Assembly: GCF_902459465.1 (NCBI RefSeq)
Contig: NC_047066.1
Coordinates: forward strand, 5,492,377 to 5,556,376
Direction: 5' to 3'
Length of the DNA: 64,000 nucleotides
Source: Asterias rubens
Lineage: Eukaryota > Echinodermata > Asteroidea > Forcipulatida > Asteriidae
Below the pieces are notes generated by a model. It saw only the letters and a list, made by a program, of their open reading frames with translations. It searched no databases and was not told where the DNA came from. The stretch's first letter is position 1; each line of letters starts with the position of its first letter. The position numbers and the translations under genes were made by a program. Shown piece by piece: positions 11,253 to 22,400 of the stretch.

Positions 11253-13671
11253 AGGTCTCTTTCCCCCTTCTCATTTGGAAACAAATGTGTGGCGAGTGGC
11301 GACGGAAAGGGGGGGGGGTTAAGCTGCGACGAAAATGAAAAACAGCCAGGGCGCTGTCTCCTCACTTCTTCTGATTAATGGAAAGAGGCGGCCGAAGGAG
11401 ATTGCCAAGTGCCATCGATGATGAATGATGGAAGATGACAGAAGGGAATCTGGAGATTTTAAGACTTGAGATCCGAAGAGACGGACGCTATCTCCATGGA
11501 TCATGGTGGATTAAGTGAGGGGATAGACTTGTCAAGATTTTGTTGTGTTTGTCTTGGGAAAAACTAATACCCGGTGGTGAAGTCGAGGTTGGCAATGTAA
11601 TAGACGGTCACTTTTTTTTGTATTACGTTTATGAGTTAGTGTTGGGTTACCACAGTCACCGGTGGATTTTAAGTACACGACCGGTGGCAAGGGTGGAAAA
11701 GTGTATAGACAACTAGTGTGATGAATTTTAGTTGCCACTAAAAGGAAAAGACGCAACTCAATGTCTAGGGCTAATGCAAATTTTGTTTAAAACATCTGTT
11801 TGCAGTGTTTTACTAATAATGCGCCGTCCATTCCAGCTGGGTCTATTAATCAACAATGGTCACTATAATATGCTGAGATGAATGCAAAAACGAAATGGCC
11901 GTCGTGCTCAAATGGATACCGTAAGATGCGCAATGTAGAAAAAAGTACATATCCTTTAAGGGCCTTGTGTTTTATTGTGGTATGTTTTATGCTGTAGTTC
12001 TTGTGTATATCGTTTGTGTAATTGCTTTTTACTTGCCATATAAATGTGAACTTTTTATGAGCTAGGTCTGGGAGGGCACAACTTTTTTGATGACAGTTTT
12101 TTTATTTACTGGTCGGCCTTTGCTTGTTTTATTGTTTTTTCCGAAGTGTAAAAATAAAAAAATAAATAATAATGTAGACAGGCCGCCAAAGATTTACGCG
12201 CTAGAATGTATACACCAATAATGGCCTACACATGGAATCCAATTAACCTGACCGGCCCTCGCTCCCCAAACTACAATACAACCTCAACCTATTATAAGCG
12301 TCGAACCCAGAAGTGACAGTAGTGTATCACTTCATCAAGTCGGCCAAGGGCAATGCATAGAGCAGAGTTCGAGATTATGACGTCAGCAGAGCTATAGCAG
12401 AAGCCCAAGGCGCTTTTCGAGTTTTTTTGCAGTTTATTAAAACCGTATGAAACTCGCAGTAGGCAATCTAAAGTTTTTTTATTATTGTTTGCAAGCCTAG
12501 ACAATGAATGTGATAATGGTATTTACAACAGTGTAAGTTTTACGCCGCTCAGGCCGTATTTGTGAACCGTCAGTGGCCCATTACAGCTTTGCCTATTAAT
12601 GTACACTACGCAGTAAAGCACGGCTAAGGGATCCCAGTGGCGCGAGCAAGATAGGATGTGTGATGACGTCAGGGGAAGTGGCCCAGTGTGAGTTTTTATG
12701 AAGCTCCGACCTTTATAAAAAAGCCTTCGCCGCCAGTGACTGTGAATCGCTCAAATCCAAAACGGTGTTTTGCTTCGAGCTAGGCCTAGAATAGAACAAA
12801 CATTCATTTTGTATGTGCGATATTACTACTACGATCGTCGCGAACGAGCACTTCGTGCCAACTTCATTATGCACACACGAGCACTCCCAAAACGGGCACT
12901 AATTAATTCAAGTGTATGTTATTGCTAAAGAGCATTCAACTCCCGGATCACAAACCAATATATTTATCGACATCACAGGAAAAACGTGTTAACAATAAAA
13001 CCGGATGGAGAAATATAATATGCAACTCAGGCACGTTTTTTCTAAGAGCCACACTGGAAGCAATTTCCTTTTTTCTCTCTTTTTGTTTTTGTCTTATAGA
13101 GAGTCAATCCCCGGCCGGGGATAAACATCATCGGCTGAGGAGGAACATAAGACCACAAATCATACACCCGATTCATCCAATGTTGTCAGCGATATTATGG
13201 CTGTGTAATGACTTGTTATTAAAGTCAGCAACTTGTGCCGTGGCGTACGTGACAAAGTTCTCTGTTTTTGTGACATTAGGGTTTTTTTTCTTGGGGGGGG
13301 GGGGGGTTCGGACAGTTACCTGAGCCATTGACTCGAGTGAAATGAGTTTGTTATTGGCAGTGCGTAATTATCTCCATCCAACGCATTCGGGACTGTTTTG
13401 TTGTTGCTGTTGTTTTGTGACATTTTCGAACTGCTGCTGAGAGACTTGACTACAATCCCGGCCAAAATGCTTGGGCCACCCATTCCTGATACAACAATTC
13501 CCTGTGCACTTCCCATTCCCATTCACATTCAAAACATTTGCCCGCCCCCCCCCCGCCCCCGCTCAATGTTGACTGTAATTCGGAACACTTTCGGCAAATT
13601 GAAACAACATTGAAAGGGGGCAGGGGGGGCCCAAAGAGATTTGGCCGGGATTGTAGAATCGGGATAGGGGT
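11253..13671. other. No gene identified; possible weak promoter
   Basis: A TGACGTCA at about 12664 and a TTTATAAAAAAG TATA-like box at about 12711 occur 50 bases apart. Otherwise only homopolymer runs (G-run 13293-13306, C-run 13547-13556). Confidence 0.35.
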
Positions 13672-13820
13672 TAAAGGCACTGTACACTATTGGTAATATT
13701 ACTCACAATAATTGTTACCATACAAACTTACTTGGCCACGAGCAATGGGTAGCTGTGGATAATATAAAACATTGTGAAACGGCTCCCTCTGAAGTAACTA
13801 CTTTTACAGGTTTGTCAGTT
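13672..13820 (+). mobile_element. Family A MITE, 3'-truncated
   Basis: Starts TTAAAGGCACTGTACACTA and continues through the GGCTCCCTCTGAAGTAACT block; the rest is lost. Confidence 0.7.
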
Positions 13821-13894
13821 TAGATATGGATTACATGAAGTGTTTACACTGACTGTTTGGTCAGAAAAAACAAATTCTGTAGTGTTTCTTTCAG

Positions 13895-13981
13895 AAAAGA
13901 GAGATGCAGAAACGAGCCAAGAGTGATGGATCCGTGATTGATTTGACTGACTCGCCCGAGGTTATCAAACGCAGCGACCCG
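13895..13981 (+). CDS. Possible isolated coding exon with a SUMO-interaction-like motif
   Basis: A pyrimidine tract ending TTTCAG precedes 87 open bases (29 codons, phase 0 on both sides) and a GTATAT donor follows. The peptide includes SDGSVIDLTDSPEVIKR; hydrophobic VIDL flanked by acids and serines resembles a SUMO-interaction motif. The part downstream of the donor is open to a TGA at 14018-14020. I cannot find partner exons that join in phase, so this may be chance. Confidence 0.25.
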
Positions 13982-15274
13982 GTATATATCTTCTTGTCGT
14001 GGCTCGCTCTGGTGATGTGATGTTTTTTTAGGAGCTGTACTCGTGGCTTTGAGATTTGATTGAGGCTCTTCACGGAGAGAGAGAAGACGGTGTCTGATGT
14101 GACATACATGGATGAGTTCGGTCTTTTATAATTAAACAGACAGCTATGTCAAATTTTAAGCACGCGGACATTATTTTGGTATTTTGTCAAAAAGTAGTCC
14201 GCGCACGAATTAAATAGTGACCCGAAATACATGCAATTACAAGTCAATATTATCCGTTTTTTATACGTTTTTCGCTGCTTACAAAAATCGAGTTTTGATC
14301 TCGCGAAATGAAAACTAATTAATTCGTTGATTAGTGTTACACGCCCTTGGTGTTTAATCTTTAATGTGATAGCACAAACAGCGCCGAATTAGGCTTTTCT
14401 GCTTTCATTTTTTGGGCAGAAATTGGTGCTATTTTTAACACACTGAGTTGTAAATTTGATTATTTTGGGGGTATTTTCAAATTGCACTCCCCAGCGTTTG
14501 CAGTGCGGCGTTAGATCTGTTGTTAGTGATGACCCTCTGCAACCAAACGACGTACGACTGTATACAAAATACTAACGAGCATATTCGAACACTCTAAGCT
14601 CATACGAGAGTGGCGAGGTACAAATTATTGTTCATCACTTTAACGAATCCAGAGGAATGGGTTAATGCACTAAGCCGGATCCGCATACAGGGGGGATCTA
14701 TGTTGTGTGTCTTAATGTCTTAATAGAGAGACGGCCATGACCGAATGGGACAAACAAATCTTGATTAAAAATAATCTCACGACACTAGCACGCGCACGTA
14801 CACAGAAAGCCGTACTGAGCTACATGAGAAGGGTAAATAATGTTGGTGCTTTTTTTGTCAGAATTTAAATTTGTTTTAATTAGTCATGTATTGCCTTTTA
14901 TTGCCCTTTCCTTGTGTTTTTGTAGCTTTTATCAATCCATTTTGATATTCTCATAGATCTGGGGTTTCCGTTAATTTTTTCTTTCCTTTTTTTACTGTAC
15001 AATAAACCAGCATGAACATTATAATAGCACATTCAGACAAAAACTCCGTGTTCAAATAATCTTATTAAATTACTCAAATTTCTGGTAAAACTTATGGTTG
15101 GCAAATCCAGTTTTGGGTAGGCCTTTACCCTGGTATAGACAGTGCCATTGCATTGACGTCCTGTGTAATAGGACAACTTCTTTACAACTTGAACAAAAAT
15201 GTGACTCAAATTATCTTATGCGAATTTAACATCTCTTATCTTTGCGGTACCCGCTGCCAAAACATAGGATTCGA

Positions 15275-15490
15275 ACTGCCCCTAGCTACCGGGCAACCTC
15301 GGTAGTCTAGTTGGTAAGACACTGCTCTAGAATTGCAAGGGCCGTGGGAGTCGAATCCCACCCGAGTAACATGCGATATTTGTTCACAGGACTCGGGAAA
15401 GTACTGAGTATACAGTACAAACACACATCGGTGTATGGGTAAAAACCAAAATTAATATTCTTTATCCCCGATGGAAATTTAACATCTCTT
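15275..15490 (+). mobile_element. tRNA-derived SINE-1, near complete
   Basis: The head resembles a tRNA promoter: A-box-like TAGTCTAGTTGGTAAGAC and B-box-like GAGTCGAATCCC. The body and tail end CCCCGATGGAAATTTAACAT. AATTTAACATCTCTTAT occurs at both 15226 and 15476, either a target duplication or the tail of an earlier tandem copy. Not a functional tRNA: no acceptor stem pairing. Confidence 0.8.
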
Positions 15491-16016
15491 ATAAAATTTT
15501 CTTTTAACCTGTTCAGAAGTTGAAATTCCGTTAATTTAGTGTCCCTATTAATACGCTCTGTTTGCAACGGAGGATTCCAACCCGGGCTAGCGGGTCTATG
15601 CATAGACATGAAAGTACAAGTATGGCTAAATGTGACGATGTTTTGACCAAACACTCACCAGTATTGCGTTGGACCCTCCATTGAACAAGTAAATAGCCGA
15701 GGTCACAACACAAACGTCTCTGGACGACATGGCAGGGCGTGTGCACGTGGTTTTACACTGCGAAAATCATTCAATTGCGTAAAAACATTCCAACTAAAAC
15801 TAGTTGGAGATTTGGTATATGAATCGTTGAACTCAATACAATCCTTCACATTATAGGACAAAGCTATTTGAATTAGACCTAAATTCCAGTCTCGTTCCTG
15901 CTACTACTCATGAATATGGCGGTACCAGCGGTCCATGAGACACTACTTTGTCTGTACCACCGTGGAGGAAGAATAGGTACACCATGGTACCACTGTGGCC
16001 ATTTTGTCTCAATAAC

Positions 16017-16204
16017 GCCCGGTTCATACTTGCTGAGAGTGCGAATGCCAAGCGAATGTTGACGTCGCAAACTTCCAATGAATAATCGCAGCACTTCAGC
16101 TCTGTTCAACTCACTTGCGAATATCGCTGCAAAAGGATTGCCCTCACGTCAAATTCACGTCAATTTCGCTTCGCATTCGCATTCGCAGGAAGTATGAACC
16201 GGGC
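16017..16204. mobile_element. Palindromic MITE (GCCCGGTTCATACTT ends)
   Basis: Ends GCCCGGTTCATACTTGC and GGAAGTATGAACCGGGC. TAA occurs just outside both ends (within one base), suggesting a TWA-type duplication as in PIF/Harbinger elements. Interior G/C-rich with repeated GCGAATGC-like words. Confidence 0.75.
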
Positions 16205-16438
16205 TTAAGAATAACTTATAAATGATAGTAAACTTGCGGGTACAACCATGTGCTTTGTATAAATCTCTTTTGAGAGAGTGTTGGCTCTGAAAATAGCCTG
16301 TTTGGTCTTGACGTTTCGAACAGTGTAATACCGAGGTCATATAGCGCACGTATCCTACCAAACAAGGACTCAAGGTGCTGAGTTACAAACCTTCAGAAAT
16401 ATAGGTTATTGCAGTGATGGATTCTCTGTTTTTCTTAG

Positions 16439-16514
16439 GAGAAACTTGCCCGCGTTCGAACACCACATTTCTCTGCATAATTATGAAGTGAAATGGCAGC
16501 CGAATGAGGAAAAG
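16439..16514 (+). CDS. Possible isolated coding exon, unrecognised
   Basis: Flanked by a good acceptor (CTGTTTTTCTTAG) and donor (AAAAG then GTACGC). One frame is open across all 76 bases and reads RNLPAFEHHISLHNYEVKWQ followed by PNEEK. It needs two bases from an upstream exon and leaves phase 0. It does not join in phase with the candidate at 13895-13981. No family recognised. Confidence 0.25.
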
Positions 16515-18179
16515 GTACGCTCTTGTTTAGGTCCAAGTATAGACTACTTACTTTAAGGCTAGACCGAAGTTATTAAATTTGTTGTTCACTATGGTGATGA
16601 GCGTAATTGGTCAAACGTGTCGGGTTCCCATAACTTTGATGACAAATGCACGGACACTTTGTCGAGTCTTCCGCTGTTAATGGATTTGACGCTTACGGCG
16701 TTTGGTCGTTTCGTTGTTTGCATGCATGGTGCGAAAAGAACTTACGTGAAAGTTAGTCTCTAATTTCTGCTTAACCTAGGACCGGGATTATTTTGGACTT
16801 TGGGGGACGGGAAGCACATTATATAGTACCACACCCCTAACCTCCGCACTTTTCAAGCAATGTATTCCCCCCCCCAAACAAAAATCCTTTGTTTGAAATT
16901 TGCTATACAACTTTGCATGATTGTCGTACACAATCAACAACAAAACATTAATTATCATACTGGGGTCATTGTTAAAGTTCAATTGCCCCATATGCTTTTT
17001 TGGCCCAAAGAGTGCAATGACGAGGCCTTTTGGTGATTCTGTTTAGTGTGTCTTGGCCGCCCTTACAGTGGTTATAGATTTGAACCAAAACTAAAGGGTA
17101 AAAAGAAACCCATACCTGGTCATTCATGACACATTATTGCTGTTATAAATCACCTTTTTCAGTATCTGCAGACCCTCTATAGTTTACTGTCTATTTAGGC
17201 AAATTTACTGCCGTTTAACCCTTTTATAAAACGTTTGTATTTTACATAAGCCAAGTGTGTTTTTATGGAGGCCAACAAGGGATAAAGGGAAAAGGAATTT
17301 CCCCTGCATGGAGGGACAAGAAAGTTTCATTGTATTGATTTGTATATTGTATCGTATGTATATTTTGTATTGTATTGTATATTTTGTATTGTATTTAGAA
17401 ATGATAAAAGAATAGGCTGCCCTTCCAACCTTTAATTTCTGGAACTTAAGCCGTATTTATCAATCCGAAAGTTACAACATTTTCTGATCCCAATCTACAT
17501 AATATTGCATCGGGTCAACGTGGCCAATTCCTCGACTCGTGATTTACAACGTATAGTCTCCCATTCAAGCCGGCCCTTATGGTGACATTTAATCGCATTA
17601 CACTCCGCCACGGCACAACGCCAACAACAACAACCGGTCAGTAAATAATTTGATAATAAAAACGCTTTGAGTACGAGACCACAACAATGCCTGGGTTCAG
17701 TGTATGGCTAAATCAAATCACGACTTGAAATGAGACTAATCAGTGGGAATTGAATTCAGCCGGTGAGAAAGGGCCTGGATTACCCCCCCCCCCCCCATAT
17801 CAATTTGCATAATGCAGACAGTTTTGAATATAATGGGTGCTTCTTATACGGGTTTACAAGGTGCTTCAAATGCTTGCAATTTTTAGGATCAGGAATTATA
17901 TTAGCCTTTTCGAAACACGGCGAACACCATGGGAACCATTTGGATTGGACAGACAGATTTGTTCAAAACCAAACAGTGCATGATGCGTCCACCAATATCT
18001 CTCAAGTTGCTTATTGCCATCATCCTTGTCTTGTCCATTGTCGTCCATATACATCATGGCGGCTGCTTGTCGTTATTCTACAAAGGAACATGACTATTTT
18101 GTCCTTCTTGAATGAGAATGAGAGAAAAATAAGATGGGTCCTTACTGTGATAAAGGCCTATAATCCCATCACGGCTCAC

Positions 18180-18578
18180 TTAAAGGAACACGTTGCCTTG
18201 GATCGGTCGAGTTGGTCTTTGAAAAGCATTTGTAACCGTTTGTAATAAAATGCATATGGGTAGAAAGATATTGTGAAAGTAGGATATAATGATCCACACA
18301 AACATGCCTCAAAATTGCACGGTTTTCCTTTTACCTCGTCGACTAACACGGTCGGCCATTTATAATATGGGAGACAAATTTTTGACTCCCATAAATGGCC
18401 GACCGTGTTAGTTCGCACAGTAAAAGGAAAACCGTGCAATTTCGAGGCATATTTGTGTGTTATGGATCATTGTATTCTACTTTTAAAACATCTTTCCAAC
18501 CATATGCATTTTATACAAAACGGTCCAAACGCTTTTTATAGACCAACTCGTCCGATCCAAGGCAACGTGTTCCTTTAA
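18180..18578. mobile_element. Family D: 399-bp near-perfect palindrome with TTAA ends
   Basis: Starts TTAAAGGAACACGTTGCCTT and ends with its complement. Long arm matches include GGTTTTCCTTTTAC and ACACGGTCGGCCATTTAT with complements. Arms meet in a short A/T-rich loop near 18370. Confidence 0.88.
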
Positions 18579-18926
18579 CATGGACGCGTGCTCGGACTGA
18601 GCCAGTAATTTTTTATTAAAGGGTCGGTTACGTTTGGTAATTAACGGCATCAGAAATTGAAGTACAACAGCTTAAGTTAGTATAACGCATTTTGAGGGCG
18701 AAAAAAATCACTTTGAAGTATACCGTTATAGAAAAAGATATCACTTTTTATTTTAGCCTCCCCAAATTGAATAATGAGAAGCATTACCGGTAATGCATTG
18801 CTGACTGTGCATTCCCAAAGGGATTAATATTCTTTCTGCGTTGACAATAATTAATAATTCGCCACGGAGTTTCGGCGACATCTCAAAAACGCGACATTGC
18901 ATTGAAATAAATTGAGCTTTTGCAGG

Positions 18927-19297
18927 TTAAAGCCATTATACATTCGGAACAGAAAACAAGAAAAAAAAGTTCACAGATTTACAAATAATTTACAGGGTTT
19001 ACAGAAGGTATGGTGAAAGACTTCTCTCGAAAAATTGTTCCATGAAATGCTTTACTTTTTGCGAAAACATTAAAACAATATAAATTCTCGATATCGAGAA
19101 TAACGGATTTATTTTAAAACACATGTCATGACACGGCGAAACGTGCGGAAACAAGGGTGGGTTTTCCTATTATTTTCTCCCGACTCCGATAACCGATTGA
19201 GCCTTAATTTTCACAGGTTTGTTATTTTATTTATAAGTTGTGATACACGTGTGGGCCTTGGACACTACTGTTTACCGAAAGTGTCCAATGGCTTTAA
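18927..19297 (-). mobile_element. Family B MITE (TTAA ends)
   Basis: Full-length copy: TTAAAGCCATTATACATTCG to GTGTCCAATGGCTTTAA, with the CATGTCATGACACGGCGAAA and CGACTCCGATAACCG blocks. Confidence 0.85.
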
Positions 19298-19644
19298 TTT
19301 GATAATGCAACTACATTTTGTAAAGGTTGAAAAAGTCGAACGGTTATGCCTTTAATGCTTTCTTGTAAAATTCCTTATCAATTCTCGGAGCTGCTTTCAA
19401 ACTTTCCATTTCCTTTCCGGGTTTCGTCGATTTGATTATTGATGCTAAAAAAGGAGTTGTAATGTCAATATTGGTTGACGTGTGAGCAAGCTTTCGTTTG
19501 AGGCTTTTGATTAACTCGCCGATATCCTGTCATGGTTAATGGAGTTTATTGATCAAGAATGGTCTCCAGGGTAATTGCTTTCCAGAAATGGACATTCGTT
19601 TTCCAAGAAAAATATTTTGCGTAATGTTGATGTATTTTGTTCAT

Positions 19645-20018
19645 TTAAAGCCATTGGACACTTTCGGTAAACAGTATTGTCCAAGGCCCACACTTCGTGT
19701 ATCACAACTTCTATATAAAATAACAAACCTGTGAAAATGTAGACTCAATCGGTCATCGGAGTCGGGAGAAAATAACGGGAAAACCCACCCTTGTTCCACA
19801 CGTTTCTTCGTGTCATGACATGTGTTTAAAATAAATCCGTAATTCTCGATGTCGAGAATTGATATTGTTTTAATGTTTTCTCAAACAGTAAAGCATTTCA
19901 TGGAATAATATTTCAAGAGAAGTCTTTCACCATTACCTTCTGTAAACCCTGTAAGTTATTTGTAAATCTATGAACTTTAAATTTGTTGTTCTGTACCGAA
20001 AGTGTCCAATGGCTTTAA
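19645..20018 (+). mobile_element. Family B MITE (TTAA ends)
   Basis: Full-length copy with ends TTAAAGCCATTGGACACTTT and AAAGTGTCCAATGGCTTTAA. Its right TTAA is the left TTAA of a family A copy. Confidence 0.88.
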
Positions 20019-20402
20019 AGGCAGTGGACACTTGGTAATCACTCAAAATAATTGCTACCATAAAACCTTCTAGGTAACGAGTATATAATGGGGAGAGGTT
20101 GATAGTGTAAAACACTGTGAGAAACGGCTCCCTCTGAAGTGATGTTGTTTTCGAGAAGGAAGTAATTTTCCACGAATTTGATTTCGAGCCCTCAAGTTTA
20201 GAATTTGAGGTCTCGAAATCAAGCCTCTGAAAGCACACAACTTCGTGTGACATGGGTGTTTTTTTCTTTCATTATTACCTCGCAAGTTTGATGACCGATT
20301 GAGCTCAAATTTTCACAGGTTTGTTAATTTATGCATATGTTGAGATACACCAAGTGAGAAGACTGGTCTTTGACAATTACCAATAGTGTCCAGTGTCTTT
20401 AA
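20015..20402 (+). mobile_element. Family A MITE, full length
   Basis: One of the best-preserved copies: ends TTAAAGGCAGTGGACACTT and GTGTCCAGTGTCTTTAA, with an internal inverted pair around TTTCGAGCCCTCAAG / TTGAGGTCTCGAAATC. Confidence 0.9.
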
Positions 20403-20570
20403 CGCCCTCGTAATAACTTGGAAAACTGACTCTTGAATAATATATTCTTTGTGACTGTGTTCGGCAACTCCACGTATTATACTATTATTAGCATGTAGTA
20501 CATTTAATAAATGGAGTGCGCTGGATTCAACTAAAAACATTAGTGTGTGAAACTGCAGTTAACATACCTG

Positions 20571-20788
20571 GGCCCAATTTCATAGAGCTGCTAAGCACGA
20601 AATTGTTGCCTTGATAAAAACAGGATTACCAAACAAACTTCCATTTGGTTTTCAGGATAAGCAAACAATGGCTGAACACCAGTAATAAGCGATATGCAAG
20701 AAATGGAACATTTGTTGGTAATCCTGTTTTTTTTTCAAGGAAGAAATGTTATGCTAAGCAAATTTTCGCAGCTCTATGAAATTAGGCC
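20571..20788. mobile_element. CWG-type MITE, GGCCCAATTTC family
   Basis: Palindrome from GGCCCAATTTCATAGAGCTG to CTCTATGAAATTAGGCC flanked by CTG at 20568-20570 and 20789-20791. Confidence 0.88.
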
Positions 20789-20829
20789 CTGATCTGACAG
20801 CCGAAGATAATATTGCAATGTGTTGAGTT

Positions 20830-21162
20830 TTAAAGGCATTTGATACTATTGGTAATTATTCAAAATAACTGTTAGCGAAATCTTACTTGTAATGGAGAGC
20901 TGTTGATAGGATAAAACATTGTGAGAAACTGCTCCCTCTGAAGTAAAGCAGTTTCGAGAAAGAAGTAATATATGAACAGACTTCAGACCCGAAGCCTTTT
21001 ATTAGGCATATGAAAGCACATTGTGTAACAAGGGTGTCTTTGCAACCGTATACGGTCAATTATGAATCCAAATTTTCACAGGTTTGTCATTTTATGCATA
21101 ATGTTGGGGTGCACCAAGTGAGAATTCGTGTCTTTGACAAAAAGGTGTTCAGTGCCTTTATA
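20830..21162 (+). mobile_element. Family A MITE
   Basis: TTAAAGGCATTTGATAC to AGTGCCTTTATAA; typical internal blocks, several short deletions. Confidence 0.75.
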
Positions 21163-21374
21163 ATAATATGGACTGTCGTTGGATTCAACTAAAAAACACC
21201 CTCCGAGCGGGGCTTATGCAGGGCACTTTACAGAGACTGTCAATCGGCTGATGGGGAAATACGGAGGTTATCAACGGGGAATATTGGCGCACTCCACGGG
21301 AGCACACTGTGCTGCGTGACTGGATGCTCGCTATCCAGGGACTATATGGTAGCTTGGATATTCCTGCAGGTGAC

Positions 21375-21842
21375 TTAAAGATGCCGGACACATTTTGGTA
21401 ATTACTCAAAATAATTATTAGCATAAAAACTTACTTGGTTACAAGCAATGGAGAGCTGCTGATAGTATAAAACGTTATGAGAAACGGCTCCCTCTGAAGT
21501 AACGTAGTTTTCGAGAAAGAAGTAGTTTTCCATTCAACAAATTAAAAATTGATTTCGAGACCTCAGAATTAGATTTTGAGCTCCCGAAATCAAGAATCTG
21601 AACACAACTTCCATTTTTATCTCGCAACTTCGATGACCAATTGAGTTCAAATTTTCACAGGTTTCTTATTTTGTGCATAGTTTGGATACACCAAGTGAGA
21701 AGACTGTGCCCAATTAAAATTTGTTCGGTAGTCTTGTTTTTATCAAGGAAGACATTTCATGCTAAGCAAGTTTGTGCTTACAGGCTTTTATGAAATTGGG
21801 CCCAGGTCTTTGGCAATTACCAAAGGTGTCTAGTGTCTTTAA
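21375..21842 (+). mobile_element. Family A MITE with a nested CWG-type MITE remnant
   Basis: TTAAAGATGCCGGACACA to GTGTCTAGTGTCTTTAA. Between GAGAAGACTG and GGTCTTTGG, which are contiguous in other copies, lies a 96-bp GGCCCAATTTC-family remnant (21707-21802). Confidence 0.8.
21707..21802. mobile_element. CWG-type MITE remnant, nested in family A
   Basis: Runs from TGCCCAATTAAAATT to TATGAAATTGGGCC and lacks most of the left arm. Left flank CTG, right flank CAG, one mismatch from a perfect duplication. Confidence 0.7.
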
Positions 21843-22400
21843 AGATGCTTGACACTTTTTGTTATTATAAAAAAATATATATAATACTCACTTGGTGTTT
21901 CCCAACTTATTCATAAAATGACAAATCTGTGAAAATTTGGATTCAATTGATAATCGAAGGTGCATTAAGGCATTTCTCGCTGTCTTTCCAAAGGTATCCA
22001 AAATAATTGTGTTTTTATCAAATCAAGATCATGCCGCTGGGACCATTGTGTTTCCTTGGTAACTGGCCAAAGTATCTTTGGCATGTTGCCAACATGCAAA
22101 GAAAAAAATGGCACTCTAGAGTCGTGTTCAAAGGGACTGCACTATTGGTAATTAGTCCTACTCAAAATAATTGTTAGCGTTGAAAACTTACTTGGTAACG
22201 AGCAATAGAGAGCTGTTGATAATAAAATTAAATAAAAACATTGTGGGAGAAACGGCTGCCTCTGAAGTAACACAGTTTTTCAACAAAACAAGTAATTTCT
22301 CACTCAATTAACACTGGAAGACTCTAAGCCTGAAGCCTTTTATAAAGCACACAAATTGCACAACATCGTTGACCAATGGGCCAAAATGTTCACATAATTG
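21839..22400. mobile_element. Further degraded family A/B-like pieces
   Basis: TTAAAGATGCTTGACACTTT abuts the previous copy and runs to about 21975. A second start (CAAAGGGACTGCACTATTGG) at 22133 runs to about 22400 with family A blocks. Both are truncated. GGCACTCTAGAGTCGTGTTC at about 22110 recurs near 25820 with few changes. Confidence 0.5.

Noticed and set aside
12660..12725. Confident promoter call for the CRE and TATA-like box
   Set aside because: No exon with good start or splice evidence follows; kept only as a note in the region description.
15290..15370. Possible tRNA gene
   Set aside because: A- and B-box-like words are present, but the acceptor stem does not pair and the sequence continues into a repeated SINE body and tail.
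17763..18245. 160-codon open frame
   Set aside because: Starts beside a C-run, runs into the family D palindrome, has no recognisable motif and no splice support.
20015..20402. Open frames inside family A MITEs (for example 19933-20253)
   Set aside because: The same frames recur in many copies with different stops; these elements are non-coding.
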